64,000 bases of DNA, taken from the NCBI RefSeq assembly GCF_004403515.1, contig NZ_SOHH01000068.1, positions 1 to 64,000 on the forward strand, given 5' to 3'. The notes below the pieces were generated by a model. The model ran no database searches. It was given only the letters and a program-made list of their open reading frames with translations, and had not been told where the DNA came from. The DNA is from Cryobacterium fucosi (GTDB taxonomy: Bacteria > Actinomycetota > Actinomycetes > Actinomycetales > Microbacteriaceae). Below are positions 49,187 to 59,533 of this stretch, one piece after another (within the stretch, counting starts at the first letter, position 1; every line of letters starts with the position of its first letter). The position numbers and the translations under genes were made by a program.

Positions 49187-50724
49187 GGGCGTCTCCAGTG
49201 TCGGCCGTCGCGAGACAGCAGTTCATCGGCTGAGGCCGGGCCCCAGGTTCCCGGGCGGTACTGTTCCGGTTGGCCCTGCTCGGCCCAGAACTGCTCGATC
49301 GGGTCGAGTATCTTCCAGGACAATTCCACCTCTTCGTGCCGGGGAAACAGGGGAGGATCGCCGAGGAGCACGTCGAGGATCAGGCGTTCGTAGGCCTCCG
49401 GGCTGGCCTCGGTGAAGGCGTGGCCGTAGCCGAAGTCCATCGTGACGTCGCGCACCTGCATGCCGACGCCGGGGACCTTGGAGCCGAACCGGATGGTGAC
49501 ACCCTCATCGGGCTGCACCCGGATCACCAGCGCGTTCTGGCCGAGGGCCGCGGTGTTGCCCTTCGCGAAGAGGTGCTGGGGGGCGCGCTTGAACACGACG
49601 GCGATCTCGGTGACGCGGCGGCCGAGGCGCTTTCCCGCCCGGAGGTAGAACGGGACCCCCGACCAGCGGCGGGTGTCGATGGTGAGGCGCAGCGCCGCGT
49701 ACGTCTCGGTGACCGACTCGGGGTCCATGCCGTCCTCTTCGAGGAAGCCGAGGACCTTCTCGCCGCCCTGCCAGCCGCCCGCGTACTGGCCCCTGGCCGT
49801 GCCGGTGGCGAGGTCCTCCGGTAGGCGAATCGACGCCAGCACCTTCTCCTTCTCGGTGCGGAGGTCGGCCGCGTCGAAGGAGATGGGCTCCTCCATCGCG
49901 GTGAGGGCCAGGAGCTGGAGCAGGTGGTTCTGGATGACGTCCCTGGCCGCGCCGATGCCGTCGTAGTAGCCGGCCCGGCCACCGACGCCGATGTCCTCGG
50001 CCATCGTGATCTGCACGTGATCGACGTGGTTGGCGTTCCAGATCGGTTCGTACAACTGGTTCGCGAAACGCAACGCCAGGATGTTCTGGACCGTCTCCTT
50101 GCCCAGATAGTGGTCGATCCGGAACACGGAGTCTGGCGGGAAGACCGACTCAACGACATCGTTCAGCTCGCGCGCGGTCTGCAGGTCACTGCCGAACGGC
50201 TTCTCGATGACGACCCGTCGCCACTGCCCGTCCTTCTGCTCCGCCAGCCCGGACCGCCGCAACTGCTCGGTCACCTGCGGGAAGGCCTTCGGCGGGATCG
50301 ACAGGTAGAACGCGTGGTTGCCCATCGTTCCGCGTTCCTCGTCGAGCAGCGCGATCGTCTCCTTGAGACGTTCGAACGACTCGTCGTCGTCGAACGTCCC
50401 GGGGACGAAACGGATGCCTTCGGCCAGCTGCGCCCAGACATCCTCATGGAAATCGGTGCGCGCGTACTCCTTGACGGAGTCGTGCACCACCTGCATGAAG
50501 TCCTCGTTGTCCCAGTCGCGCCGGGCGAAACCGACCAGGGCGAATCCGGGAGGCAACAGGCCCCGGTTGGCCAGGTCGTAGACGGCCGGCATGAGTTTCT
50601 TCCGTGAGAGGTCACCGGTAACGCCGAAAATGACGAGGCTGCTGGGCCCCGCGATTCGATTCAGGCGGTAGTCGGAGGGCGATCGCAGGGGATTGAACTC
50701 CGGGGTGATTTCCACCGGGGACAT
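49183..50724 (-). CDS. zwf: Glucose-6-phosphate 1-dehydrogenase
   Basis: First step of the oxidative pentose phosphate pathway. The 513-residue protein has the coenzyme motif VIFGVTGDLSRKKL, the substrate/catalytic segment RIDHYLGKETVQN and the EKPFGSDL motif. ATG at 50724 has AAGGAG nearby on the coding strand. It lies downstream of pgi after 61 bp and overlaps opcA. Confidence 0.96.
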   Translation of the reverse strand: MSPVEITPEFNPLRSPSDYRLNRIAGPSSLVIFGVTGDLSRKKLMPAVYDLANRGLLPPGFALVGFARRDWDNEDFMQVVHDSVKEYARTDFHEDVWAQLAEGIRFVPGTFDDDESFERLKETIALLDEERGTMGNHAFYLSIPPKAFPQVTEQLRRSGLAEQKDGQWRRVVIEKPFGSDLQTARELNDVVESVFPPDSVFRIDHYLGKETVQNILALRFANQLYEPIWNANHVDHVQITMAEDIGVGGRAGYYDGIGAARDVIQNHLLQLLALTAMEEPISFDAADLRTEKEKVLASIRLPEDLATGTARGQYAGGWQGGEKVLGFLEEDGMDPESVTETYAALRLTIDTRRWSGVPFYLRAGKRLGRRVTEIAVVFKRAPQHLFAKGNTAALGQNALVIRVQPDEGVTIRFGSKVPGVGMQVRDVTMDFGYGHAFTEASPEAYERLILDVLLGDPPLFPRHEEVELSWKILDPIEQFWAEQGQPEQYRPGTWGPASADELLSRDGRHWRRP

Positions 50725-50785
50725 GCAGCTCCTTCAGGGTGTGGACGGACAGCGTGGCCGGGGCGGCCGGGGTGACGCGTGGCGG

Positions 50786-52393
50786 CTAGCGCAGGGCCGC
50801 GAACAGGGTCGCGACGTTCGCTTCCGGCTGGGTCAGCGTGAGCGTGAGCACCGGGCGGCCGTGGTCGGCCAGGACGATCGCGTCGCCGCTGGCCTGCGCC
50901 TGGATGAGCTCCCCGAAGGTGAACGGGCGCTCCGGGATGTCCAGGTCGACGGGGGCAGTGGCGAGGATCTGCAGGAAGACGCCGGTGGCCGGGCCGCCCT
51001 TGTGGAGCTGGCCGGTCGAGTGCAGGAACCGAGGTCCCCAGCCGAACGTGACCGGGCGCCTGGAGAGTGCCGCGAGCAGGTCGCGGATCTCGGCGAGCTG
51101 CGGCAGGGCCAGGCGGTTGACGTAAGCCTGCACGGACAGATAACCGTCCGGGCCGAGCTCCTCCAGGAGAGCGTCGATGGCCGACGCCAGGTCGCTGGCG
51201 GCCCCGATGACGTGTGCGGTGCCCCTGACCTCGATTCCGTCCGAGATGAACGCCGCCGGAACGGGCTCCGGGCGGGCGTCGAGCAGGCCGCGGGTGGCGT
51301 TTTTGGCCGCCTCCACGTCGGGCTGGTCGAATGGGTTGATGCCGAGCAGGCGTCCGGCGATGACGGTGGCATACTCCCAGACCAGGAACTGCGCCCCGAG
51401 GGTGCCGCTGACCCGGATCTCGTCCGCGCCGTCGTTGTCGGAGAAGACCTCGACGCCGGCGTCGGCGACGAGGCGCACGACCTGGACGTCAGGCAGGTTC
51501 TCCGACAGCTCGGGAGCACCCCGGTCGAGGACGACCGGGAGGATGCCCGTGCCCTGCTTGCCGGTTGACTCGGCGATGAGTTGCTCGGCCCAGTCAGCGA
51601 AACCGACGATGTGGGTGCCGTCGGACACGATTGCCAGCTTGTCCCGACGCGGCGTGGTCGCGGCGATGGCCGCACCGAGGATGAGCCCCGGGTTCTCCGG
51701 ACTGTCGACGGCGAGGGCGAGCGAGATAGCGTCGGCCTCGTCGAGCAACTCGGCGATATCGACCCCGGCGAGCCCTGACGGCACCAGGCCGAAGGCGGTG
51801 AGCACGGAGAAGCGCCCGCCGACCGTGGGGTCGGCGTTGAAGACGCGGTAGCCGGCGGCGCGCGCGGACGCGTCCAGCGGCGAACCAGGGTCGGTGACGA
51901 CGATGATGCGCTCGGCCGGGTCGATGCCGGCTTCGCGGAATGCCCGCTCGAACACGCGGCGCTGGCTGTCGGTCTCCGCGGTCGAACCCGACTTGGACGA
52001 GACGACGAGTGCGGTCGAAGCGAGGTGGTCGCCGAGCGCGGCGAGGACCTGGCCGGGGTCGGTCGAGTCGAGCACCGTCAGGGGCACTCCGGCGGTGCGG
52101 GTGATGACCTCCGGCGCGAGCGAGGAGCCGCCCATGCCGGCGAGGGCGATCCGGTTCACGCCCTTGGCGCGCAGCGAGTCGCGCAGCGCCAGGATCTCGG
52201 GGATCAGGGGCCGGGAGTCGGAAACCGACTCGGTCCAGCCGAGTCGCTTGCCGGCCTCGTCCTCGGCCTCCGGGCCCCAGAGGGCAGGGTCGAGCGCCGT
52301 GATGCCGGATGCGACGAGGTCGGCCACCAGGGTCGGGACCGTGCTGCGCACGGCGTCGGCGGCGGCGCCGCTGACCGAGATGCGGAAGCTCAC
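50786..52393 (-). CDS. pgi: Glucose-6-phosphate isomerase
   Basis: Interconverts glucose 6-phosphate and fructose 6-phosphate. The 535-residue protein shows the SIS sugar-phosphate motifs [14 protein letters not shown] and [15 protein letters not shown]. Its sequence style matches the isomerase half of the bifunctional transaldolase/isomerase fusions known in some bacteria rather than the E. coli enzyme. Its GTG start overlaps the tal stop as GTGA at 52390-52393. A mannose-type dual activity cannot be excluded. Confidence 0.9.
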   Translation of the reverse strand: MSFRISVSGAAADAVRSTVPTLVADLVASGITALDPALWGPEAEDEAGKRLGWTESVSDSRPLIPEILALRDSLRAKGVNRIALAGMGGSSLAPEVITRTAGVPLTVLDSTDPGQVLAALGDHLASTALVVSSKSGSTAETDSQRRVFERAFREAGIDPAERIIVVTDPGSPLDASARAAGYRVFNADPTVGGRFSVLTAFGLVPSGLAGVDIAELLDEADAISLALAVDSPENPGLILGAAIAATTPRRDKLAIVSDGTHIVGFADWAEQLIAESTGKQGTGILPVVLDRGAPELSENLPDVQVVRLVADAGVEVFSDNDGADEIRVSGTLGAQFLVWEYATVIAGRLLGINPFDQPDVEAAKNATRGLLDARPEPVPAAFISDGIEVRGTAHVIGAASDLASAIDALLEELGPDGYLSVQAYVNRLALPQLAEIRDLLAALSRRPVTFGWGPRFLHSTGQLHKGGPATGVFLQILATAPVDLDIPERPFTFGELIQAQASGDAIVLADHGRPVLTLTLTQPEANVATLFAALR

Positions 52394-53523
52394 AGTGCCG
52401 CCCCCGAGGTCGCCTTCGCGGTGTCGAGCGCGATGGAGACGGTCTCCAGGAGTTCGTTCCAGGACACGATGAACTTGGCAACACCCTCGGCCTCGAGGAC
52501 CTGGGTGACGTCGACGTAGGAGACGCCTTCGTTGGCGAGCGCGTCGAGCACGGCATTGGCCTCGTCGTACGCGCCGGTGACCGAGTCGGCGGGGATGACG
52601 CCGTGGTCGAGCGTCGCTTCGAGGGTCTTCTCCGGCATCGTGTTGACGACCTCCGGCGCGACGAGGTTGGTCACATAGAGCGTGTCCGGCAGGGTCGGGT
52701 CCTTGACGCCGGTGGACGCCCAGAGCGGGCGCTGCTTGTTGGCGCCGGCCTGGAGCAGGCCGAGGGCACGCTCGCTGGAGAAGGCCTGTTCGAAGACCTC
52801 GTAGGCCAGCTGGGCGTTGGCGACGCCGGCCTTGCTCTTGAGGGCGAGGGCAGCATCCGTGCCGATGGCTTCGAGGCGCTGGTTGATCTCCGTGTCGACG
52901 CGGGACACGAAGAACGAGGCGACGGAGTGGATCGTCGACAGGTCGAGGCCCGCCGAGCGGGCCTTCTCCAGGCCGGACAGGTACGCGTTGATGACCTGGC
53001 GGTGACGCTCGAGGCTGAAGATCAGGGTGACGTTGACGCTGATGCCCAGCGCGATGGTCGCGGTGATCGCATCGAGCCCTTCGACGGTCGCGGGGATCTT
53101 GATCATGGCGTTGGGTCGGTCCACCTTGGCCCAGAGTTCCTGCGCCTGGGCGACCGTGCCGGCCGCGTCGTGGGCGAGCCCGGGCTCGACCTCGATCGAG
53201 ACCCGGCCGTCGACGCCGCGGGTGCCGTCGTAGACCGGACGGAAGATGTCGCTCGCGGCGCGGACGTCGTCGGTGGTGATCTCGAAGACGGCCTCCTGCA
53301 CGCCGGCGCCGGCGGCGGCGAGGGCCGCCACCTGCTCCACGTAGGCCTCGCCCTTGCTCAGGGCGCCGGCGAAGATCGTCGGGTTGGTGGTCACGCCGAC
53401 GACGTTCTTCGTGTCGATCAGGGTCTGGAGGCCGCCGGAAACGATGCGTTCGCGGGACAGGTCATCGAGCCAGATGCTGACGCCGGCAGCGGAAAGCTGG
53501 GCGAGGGGAGTGTTCTCGGTCAT
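52390..53523 (-). CDS. tal: Transaldolase
   Basis: Transfers dihydroxyacetone units between sugar phosphates. The 377-residue protein is the long actinobacterial form, with [24 protein letters not shown], the Schiff-base lysine in [11 protein letters not shown] and [21 protein letters not shown] precedes the ATG at 53523. It lies 59 bp after tkt and overlaps pgi. Confidence 0.96.
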   Translation of the reverse strand: MTENTPLAQLSAAGVSIWLDDLSRERIVSGGLQTLIDTKNVVGVTTNPTIFAGALSKGEAYVEQVAALAAAGAGVQEAVFEITTDDVRAASDIFRPVYDGTRGVDGRVSIEVEPGLAHDAAGTVAQAQELWAKVDRPNAMIKIPATVEGLDAITATIALGISVNVTLIFSLERHRQVINAYLSGLEKARSAGLDLSTIHSVASFFVSRVDTEINQRLEAIGTDAALALKSKAGVANAQLAYEVFEQAFSSERALGLLQAGANKQRPLWASTGVKDPTLPDTLYVTNLVAPEVVNTMPEKTLEATLDHGVIPADSVTGAYDEANAVLDALANEGVSYVDVTQVLEAEGVAKFIVSWNELLETVSIALDTAKATSGAAL

Positions 53524-53582
53524 AGTGATTCTCCTAAATGAAGCGGGTTATTCAGGTGTGGGGATGCGCGCCGTTGACGAGG

Positions 53583-55676
53583 TCAGAGAGCGGCGAGTGA
53601 ATCCTTGGCGGCGGCGACAACGGCCTCCGTCGTGATGCCGAATTCACGGAACAGGGTCTTGTAGTCCGCAGACGCGCCGAAGTGCTCGATGGAAATGCTG
53701 CGGCCGCGGTCGCCGACGTAGCCATCCCAGGTCAACGCGATTCCCGCCTCGACCGATACCCGGGCCGTCACGGCCTTCGGAAGCACCGACTCGCGGTACT
53801 CCGCGGGCTGTTCCTGGAACCATTCGAGGCTCGGAGCCGACACGACGCGGGCATTGATGCCCTCCGCCTTCAGCGTGTCCCGGGCCGCCAGGGCGAGTTG
53901 AACCTCAGAGCCTGTTCCGATCAGGATGACGTCGGGCGTGCCGTTCGCCGCCTCCGCCAGGATGTACGCACCCTTGGCCACGTTCCGCGCCGAGGCGAGG
54001 ACATCGCCGACGGCTTCGCCCTCGCCACGGCTGAAGACGGGGATGTTCTGGCGGGTCAGCACGATTCCGGCCGGACCGTTGCGGCGTTCAAGGATCGTCT
54101 TCCAGGCCCAGGCGACCTCGTTGGCGTCGCCGGGGCGCACCACGTCGAGGCCGGGGATGGCCCGCAGGGTCGCGAGCTGCTCGATCGGCTGGTGGGTGGG
54201 ACCGTCCTCGCCCAGAGCGACGGAGTCGTGCGTCCAGACGAAGATCGACGGTGCCTTCATCAACGCGGCCAAGCGGACCGCGGGTCGCATGTAGTCGCTG
54301 AAGATCAGGAAGGTGCCGCCGAAGGGGCGGCTGTTGCCGTGCAGCACGATGCCGTTGAGGATGGCGGCCATCGCGTGCTCACGGATACCGAAGTGCAGGA
54401 CCCGGCCGTATTCGTTGCCGGTCCACTCGTGGGTCGAATGTTCGCCCGGGATGAACGAGGCGGCGCCGCCGATGGTGGTGTTGTTCGATTCGGCGAGGTC
54501 GGCCGAACCGCCCCAGAGTTCGGGGACGACGGCGCCGAGCGCGGTCAGAACCTTCCCGGATGCCGCGCGGGTCGACACCTCGGTGCCGCCCTCGAACACG
54601 GGGAGGGCCGCCTCGACGCCTTCGGGAAGCTCGCCGGACAGGACCCGGTCCAGCAGCGCCTTCCGCTCCGGATTGGCCTCCGCCCACACCGCGAATTCAG
54701 CGTCCCACTCGGCGTGCGCCGCGGCACCGCGGCCCTGCGCCTTGCGGGTGTGCTCGATGACCTCGTCGGCCACCTCGAAGGTCTGCTCCGGGTCGAAGCC
54801 GAGGATTGCCTTGACGGCGGCCAGTTCGTCGGCGCCGAGTGCCGAACCGTGGATCTTGCCGGTGTTCTGTTTCTTCGGGCTGGGCCAGCCGATGATGGTC
54901 TTCAGGATGATCAGGGACGGCTTGTCGCTGACGCCCTTGGCGGTCTCGATCGCGTCGTTGAGCGCCTGCACGTCTTCGACGTATGACCCTGTCTTCTTCC
55001 AGTCGACAGTCTGCACATGCCAGTGGTACGCCTCGTAGCGGGCCGCGACATCCTCGGTGAAGGCGATCTTCGTGTCGTCCTCGATCGAGATCTGGTTGCT
55101 GTCGTAGATCGCGATGAGGTTGCCGAGCTGCTGGTGGCCGGCCAGCGAGGACGCCTCGCTGGTGATGCCTTCCTGCAGGTCGCCGTCGCCGGCGATCACG
55201 TAGACGAAGTGGTCGAACGGGCTGGTGCCGGTCGCCGCCTCGGGGTCGAACATGCCGCGCTCGAAGCGGGAGGCGTAGGCGAAGCCGACGGCGGAGGCCA
55301 GGCCCTGGCCGAGCGGGCCCGTGGTGATCTCGACACCGTCGGTGTGGCCGTATTCGGGGTGGCCCGGGGTCTTCGAACCCCAGGTGCGAAGGGCCTTGAG
55401 GTCGTCGAGCTCGAGGCCGTAGCCGCCGAGGTACAACTGCACGTACTGCGTCAGGGAACTGTGGCCGACCGAGAGGATGAACCGGTCCCGGCCGATCCAC
55501 TCGTTGTCGGCAGGGTCGCGGCGCATGACCTTCTGGAACAGGAGGTAGGCGGCGGGAGCGAGGCTCATTGCGGTGCCCGGGTGCCCGTTCCCGACCTTCT
55601 CGACGGCGTCCGCCGCGAGGAGGCGTGCCGTGTCGACCGCCTTGTTGTCAATCGAATCCCACTGCAGTGCTGCCAC
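53583..55676 (-). CDS. tkt: Transketolase
   Basis: Thiamine-diphosphate enzyme moving two-carbon units between sugars. The 697-residue protein has [17 protein letters not shown], the ThDP motif [19 protein letters not shown] shortened to GDG...[16 protein letters not shown] and the C-terminal SIEHFGAS. I chose GTG at 55676 ([14 protein letters not shown]), the family start; a GTG at 55727 would add 17 residues of unusual composition, and both lack a strong ribosome-binding site. It leads the operon tkt-tal-pgi-zwf-opcA-pgl. Confidence 0.95.
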   Translation of the reverse strand: MAALQWDSIDNKAVDTARLLAADAVEKVGNGHPGTAMSLAPAAYLLFQKVMRRDPADNEWIGRDRFILSVGHSSLTQYVQLYLGGYGLELDDLKALRTWGSKTPGHPEYGHTDGVEITTGPLGQGLASAVGFAYASRFERGMFDPEAATGTSPFDHFVYVIAGDGDLQEGITSEASSLAGHQQLGNLIAIYDSNQISIEDDTKIAFTEDVAARYEAYHWHVQTVDWKKTGSYVEDVQALNDAIETAKGVSDKPSLIILKTIIGWPSPKKQNTGKIHGSALGADELAAVKAILGFDPEQTFEVADEVIEHTRKAQGRGAAAHAEWDAEFAVWAEANPERKALLDRVLSGELPEGVEAALPVFEGGTEVSTRAASGKVLTALGAVVPELWGGSADLAESNNTTIGGAASFIPGEHSTHEWTGNEYGRVLHFGIREHAMAAILNGIVLHGNSRPFGGTFLIFSDYMRPAVRLAALMKAPSIFVWTHDSVALGEDGPTHQPIEQLATLRAIPGLDVVRPGDANEVAWAWKTILERRNGPAGIVLTRQNIPVFSRGEGEAVGDVLASARNVAKGAYILAEAANGTPDVILIGTGSEVQLALAARDTLKAEGINARVVSAPSLEWFQEQPAEYRESVLPKAVTARVSVEAGIALTWDGYVGDRGRSISIEHFGASADYKTLFREFGITTEAVVAAAKDSLAAL

Positions 55677-55832
55677 TTGGTCTTGACCCTTCGTAGACAA
55701 AGGGGGCAGGTTGTCGTGAACCCGCACCCATTGGATTGAGCGCGCCCGTGGACATCGACGTCATCCAGGCGTTGCGGCAGAGGCCCGACTTCGGTGGATC
55801 CGCGCATGCACCGAGATTGGCGAGCACCCCCC

Positions 55833-55838
55833 AGTATA
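55833..55838 (-). promoter_or_regulatory. -10 hexamer TATACT, candidate tkt promoter
   Basis: TATACT on the minus strand lies about 157 bp before the tkt start in the 282-bp divergent gap between tkt and ctaB. No matching -35 is clear. The rest of the gap holds no recognisable gene. Confidence 0.35.
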
Positions 55839-55943
55839 GGCAGTCGCCGAGAAACGGCCGAGCGATGTGACGGCGTATGGCGCCGCCCTCCCGGATGCCT
55901 CCGGGCCGGAACGTCCCTGCCTGCCCCGCACGTCCGGATCGCC

Positions 55944-55949
55944 TAGACT
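55944..55949 (+). promoter_or_regulatory. -10 hexamer TAGACT for ctaB
   Basis: TAGACT ends nine bases before the ATG at 55959, giving a leader of only two or three bases for that start, or about 23 bases for the ATG at 55980. Confidence 0.5.
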
Positions 55950-55958
55950 CGTCTCACA

Positions 55959-56900
55959 ATGCACAGCGTAAGAGGAGTCATGCCCGGACCCGTCTCCACC
56001 CCGACCGTGAGCGGAATCCGCTCGTTCCGGCGCACGTTCCTGGCCTACCTGTCGCTGACGAAACCGCGGGTCGTCGAACTGCTCCTCGTCGTGACCGCCC
56101 CGACGATGTTCCTGGCGCAGCAGGGCATCCCGAGCCTGTGGCTGGTCCTCGCGACCCTGGTCGGCGGTGCGTTCAGCGCCGGGTCCGCCGGGGCCTTCAA
56201 CTGCTACATCGACCGGGACATCGACCGGGTGATGGATCGCACGAAGAACCGGCCGCTGGTCACGGGGGAGCTGACCGACCGTCAGGCCCTTGTTTTCGCC
56301 TGGGTCCTCGGTGCCGTGTCCATCGTCTGGCTGTGGGCCTTCACCAACTGGCTGGCCGCCCTCCTCTCACTCGGCGCGATCCTGCTCTACGTGGTCTTCT
56401 ACACGCTCGTCCTCAAGCGGCGCACCGCCCAGAACATCGTCTGGGGCGGCATCGCCGGCTGCATGCCGGTGTTGATCGGTTGGGCCGCGGTCACCGGCGA
56501 CCTGTCCTGGCCGCCGTTCATCCTCTTCCTGATCATCTTCCTCTGGACCCCGCCGCACTACTGGCCGCTCTCGATGAAATACCGCAGCGAGTACCAGGCC
56601 GCCGGGGTGCCGATGCTCGCGGTCATCCGAGGCCGCAGCCAGGTCGGGCTCCAGGTCATCCTCTACGCCTGGGCGACGGTCGCCTGCTCCCTGCTGCTCA
56701 TCCCGATCGCCGACATGGGGCTCGTCTACACGGTCACGGCTCTGGTCACCGGCGGCTGGTTCATCTACGAGACGCACCGCCTGTACAGCCTCGCCATCCG
56801 GCACGAACACGTGTCGCCGATGCGGGTGTTCCACGGTTCGATCGTCTATCTGACGCTCTTGTTCGTCGCCGTCGGCGTCGACCCGCTTCTGCCGTTCTGA
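55959..56900 (+). CDS. ctaB: Heme O synthase (protoheme IX farnesyltransferase)
   Basis: UbiA-type membrane prenyltransferase that adds a farnesyl group to heme B for cytochrome oxidase. The 313-residue protein has about nine hydrophobic segments and the signatures [32 protein letters not shown] (first Asp-rich prenyl-diphosphate site) and a second site near [13 protein letters not shown]. The start is uncertain: ATG 55959 would be nearly leaderless, while ATG 55980 has AGAGG four bases upstream and gives a 306-residue protein. It converges with ctaA. Confidence 0.94.
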   Translation: MHSVRGVMPGPVSTPTVSGIRSFRRTFLAYLSLTKPRVVELLLVVTAPTMFLAQQGIPSLWLVLATLVGGAFSAGSAGAFNCYIDRDIDRVMDRTKNRPLVTGELTDRQALVFAWVLGAVSIVWLWAFTNWLAALLSLGAILLYVVFYTLVLKRRTAQNIVWGGIAGCMPVLIGWAAVTGDLSWPPFILFLIIFLWTPPHYWPLSMKYRSEYQAAGVPMLAVIRGRSQVGLQVILYAWATVACSLLLIPIADMGLVYTVTALVTGGWFIYETHRLYSLAIRHEHVSPMRVFHGSIVYLTLLFVAVGVDPLLPF

Positions 56901-56904
56901 CGGG

Positions 56905-57846
56905 CTAGCGGGCGGCGGCGCTCTCCGCGAGCGGGCCGGACGCCGGCGCCGGCTCCGCTGACGGCGCCGTGAGGTTCAGGACGACCGCGGTCATCACCGC
57001 AACGAGCACGCAGGACAGCACCATGTGGATACCCACCAGAAAGGGCGGCAGGCCGATGTTGGCCTGGAGCAGGCCGACGCCGATCTGGCCGGCCTCGATG
57101 ATCAGCAGCAGCACGGCCCAGCCCCGCGGCGGGAGCGCGAGCGCGACGGATGCGATCACGAGGGCGAGGGTCAGGGCGAAGGTGGCATACGCCGGCCAGC
57201 TGTGCACGTGCTGGAGCAGCTCGGAGTCGAGGCCGTTGCGCGGGGCGTTCGCGTCGCCCGCGTGCGGGCCGGAGCCTGTGGTGACGATCCCGACGAGGAT
57301 GGTGACCAGGATGACGGCGCCCGTGGTGTAGGCCAGGAGCCGGAACCACCCGGGGACCGCCGGCATCCGCACCGGGTTGCCCGTGTACACGCGGTGCACG
57401 AAGACCGTGCAGAGCACGACGAGGGCGATGGAGATGACGAAGTGCAGCCCGACCACATACGGGTTGAGCCTCACGAGCACGCTCACCCCGCCGATGACCG
57501 CCTGCGCGGGAATGCCCAGGCCGGCCAGCAGCGCGAGCCGGAACAGGTCCGGCCGTGACCGGCGCAGTCGCACGACGGCCAGGAACGCGACGATCGCGAC
57601 GAGCCCCAGCACAACTCCGAGAAGTCGGTTGCCGAATTCGATCACCCCGTGGATGCCCATTTCGGGCGTGTTGACGAAGGAACCGTCCGTGCACCTGGGC
57701 CAGGTCGGGCACCCGAGGCCGGAGCCGGTGAGCCGTACCAGGCCTCCCGTGCCCACGAGAAGGATCTGGGCGGCGAGGTAGATCCAGGCAACCACTCGAA
57801 CCCGCTTGTCAACGCTCGTGGGCAACCATTCCGAAATCCGATTCAC
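56905..57846 (-). CDS. ctaA: Heme A synthase (COX15/CtaA)
   Basis: Oxidises the heme O methyl group to formyl to make heme A. The 313-residue membrane protein has about eight hydrophobic segments with heme-ligand-type histidines in EMGIHGVIEFGNR, GLHFVIS, HVHSWPAY and GIHMVLS, plus the cysteine pair around GCPTWPRC. I chose GTG 57846, which has AGGGAG upstream; ATG 57876 is possible. The stop is four bases from the ctaB end, and no terminator fits between. Confidence 0.93.
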   Translation of the reverse strand: MNRISEWLPTSVDKRVRVVAWIYLAAQILLVGTGGLVRLTGSGLGCPTWPRCTDGSFVNTPEMGIHGVIEFGNRLLGVVLGLVAIVAFLAVVRLRRSRPDLFRLALLAGLGIPAQAVIGGVSVLVRLNPYVVGLHFVISIALVVLCTVFVHRVYTGNPVRMPAVPGWFRLLAYTTGAVILVTILVGIVTTGSGPHAGDANAPRNGLDSELLQHVHSWPAYATFALTLALVIASVALALPPRGWAVLLLIIEAGQIGVGLLQANIGLPPFLVGIHMVLSCVLVAVMTAVVLNLTAPSAEPAPASGPLAESAAAR

Positions 57847-58037
57847 CGGTTCTGCTCCCTCTTTGCTCTGGCACATGTGAAAACGCCGGATCGCACTACC
57901 AATCACACAGCTAACCTGTAGAATTAGGTGTTTCCTGGGTGGCTCGACTGCGGCTGACACAACCGCGGCCGAGAACCACGTCGTCCTTGAACATCTTAGG
58001 TACGCAACGTAGCCGCCCACACAACCCGTTCCCTCGC

Positions 58038-58059
58038 CGGGTCTCCTTCGGAAGACCCG
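58038..58059. promoter_or_regulatory. Hairpin in the ctaA-sufB intergenic region
   Basis: CGGGTCT at 58038-58044 pairs with AGACCCG at 58053-58059 in the 268-bp divergent gap. A TAATAT -10-like sequence follows at 58077-58082. The gap holds no other gene; the hairpin could be an operator or a leader structure for suf. Confidence 0.35.
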
Positions 58060-58076
58060 TCCGGGAATGACCGGAC

Positions 58077-58082
58077 TAATAT
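58077..58082 (+). promoter_or_regulatory. Candidate suf operon -10 (TAATAT)
   Basis: TAATAT lies 32 bp before the sufB ATG and is flanked by CCGGA...TCCGG. No convincing -35 is present, as at other promoters of this window. Confidence 0.4.
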
Positions 58083-58114
58083 CCGGGTTGTCGTGGATGG
58101 GAGAAGAGGTATAT

Positions 58115-59533
58115 ATGTCTGACGTCCTGCTCGACCGCCCCGAACTCGCGGGCCTCGGTGTCTACGAATTCGGCTGGTCCGACTCCGACGCGGCCGGCGC
58201 ATCCGCCCGCCGTGGAATCTCACCGGAGGTCGTCACCGACATCTCCAAGCTCAAGAACGAGCCGGCCTGGATGCTGAAGCGTCGACTGAAGGCCCTCGAA
58301 CTGTTCGAGCGCAAGCCCATGCCGACCTGGGGCGCCGACCTCTCCGGCATCGACTTCGACAACATCAAGTACTTCGTCCGGTCCACGGAGAAGCAGGCCC
58401 AGACCTGGGAAGACCTGCCCGACGACATCAAGAACACCTACGAGAAGCTCGGCATCCCCGAGGCCGAGCGCCAGCGCCTCGTCTCCGGCGTTGCCGCCCA
58501 GTACGAGTCAGAGGTGGTCTACCACCAGATCAACGAGGAGCTCGAAGCCCAGGGAGTCATCTTCATGGACACCGACACGGCGCTCAAGGAGCACCCGGCG
58601 ATGTTCGAGGAGTACTTCGGCACCGTCATCCCCTCCGGCGACAACAAGTTCGCCGCGCTGAACACCTCGGTCTGGTCCGGCGGCTCCTTCGTCTACGTGC
58701 CGCCCGGCGTACACGTCGAGATCCCGCTTCAGGCCTATTTCCGGATCAACACCGAGAACATGGGCCAGTTCGAGCGGACCCTGATCATCGCCGACGAGGG
58801 CAGCTACGTGCACTACATCGAGGGCTGCACGGCACCGATCTACTCCTCCGACTCACTGCACTCCGCGGTCGTCGAGATCATCGTGAAGAAGAACGCCCGC
58901 GTTCGCTACACGACCATCCAGAACTGGTCGAACAACGTCTACAACCTCGTCACCAAGCGCGCCACGGCCGCCGAGGGCGCCACGATGGAATGGATCGACG
59001 GCAACATCGGCTCCAAGGTGACGATGAAGTACCCGTCGATCTACCTGATGGGCGAGCACGCCAAGGGCGAGACCCTCTCGGTCGCCTTCGCCGGCCCCGG
59101 CCAGCACCAGGACGCCGGCGCCAAGATGATCCACATGGCGCCCTACACCCAGTCGTCGATCGTCTCGAAGTCCATCGCCCGCGGCGGCGGCCGCTCCGGT
59201 TACCGCGGCGAGGTGCGGGTGGATGCCACCGCGCACCACTCCGCGAACACCGTGCGCTGCGACGCCCTCCTGGTCGACACCCAGTCGCGGTCGGACACCT
59301 ACCCGTCGATCGACATCCGTGTCGACGATGTGCAGCTCGGCCACGAGGCCACGGTCTCCCGGGTCAGCGAAGAGCAGCTGTTCTATCTGATGAGCCGCGG
59401 CATGCCCGAAGACGAGGCCATGGCCATGATCGTGCGCGGCTTCATCGAACCGATCGCCCGGGAACTCCCCATGGAGTACGCCCTCGAACTCAACAAGCTC
59501 ATTGAAATGGGCATGGAAGGATCCGTCGGCTAA
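58115..59533 (+). CDS. sufB: Fe-S cluster assembly protein SufB
   Basis: Scaffold subunit of the SufBCD complex. The 472-residue protein has the typical N-terminal region [56 protein letters not shown] with the key cysteine, and the C-terminal [17 protein letters not shown]. No intein interrupts it, unlike in mycobacteria. I chose ATG 58115 ([11 protein letters not shown]), with GAGAAGAGG upstream. It heads the suf operon. Confidence 0.96.
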   Translation: MSDVLLDRPELAGLGVYEFGWSDSDAAGASARRGISPEVVTDISKLKNEPAWMLKRRLKALELFERKPMPTWGADLSGIDFDNIKYFVRSTEKQAQTWEDLPDDIKNTYEKLGIPEAERQRLVSGVAAQYESEVVYHQINEELEAQGVIFMDTDTALKEHPAMFEEYFGTVIPSGDNKFAALNTSVWSGGSFVYVPPGVHVEIPLQAYFRINTENMGQFERTLIIADEGSYVHYIEGCTAPIYSSDSLHSAVVEIIVKKNARVRYTTIQNWSNNVYNLVTKRATAAEGATMEWIDGNIGSKVTMKYPSIYLMGEHAKGETLSVAFAGPGQHQDAGAKMIHMAPYTQSSIVSKSIARGGGRSGYRGEVRVDATAHHSANTVRCDALLVDTQSRSDTYPSIDIRVDDVQLGHEATVSRVSEEQLFYLMSRGMPEDEAMAMIVRGFIEPIARELPMEYALELNKLIEMGMEGSVG

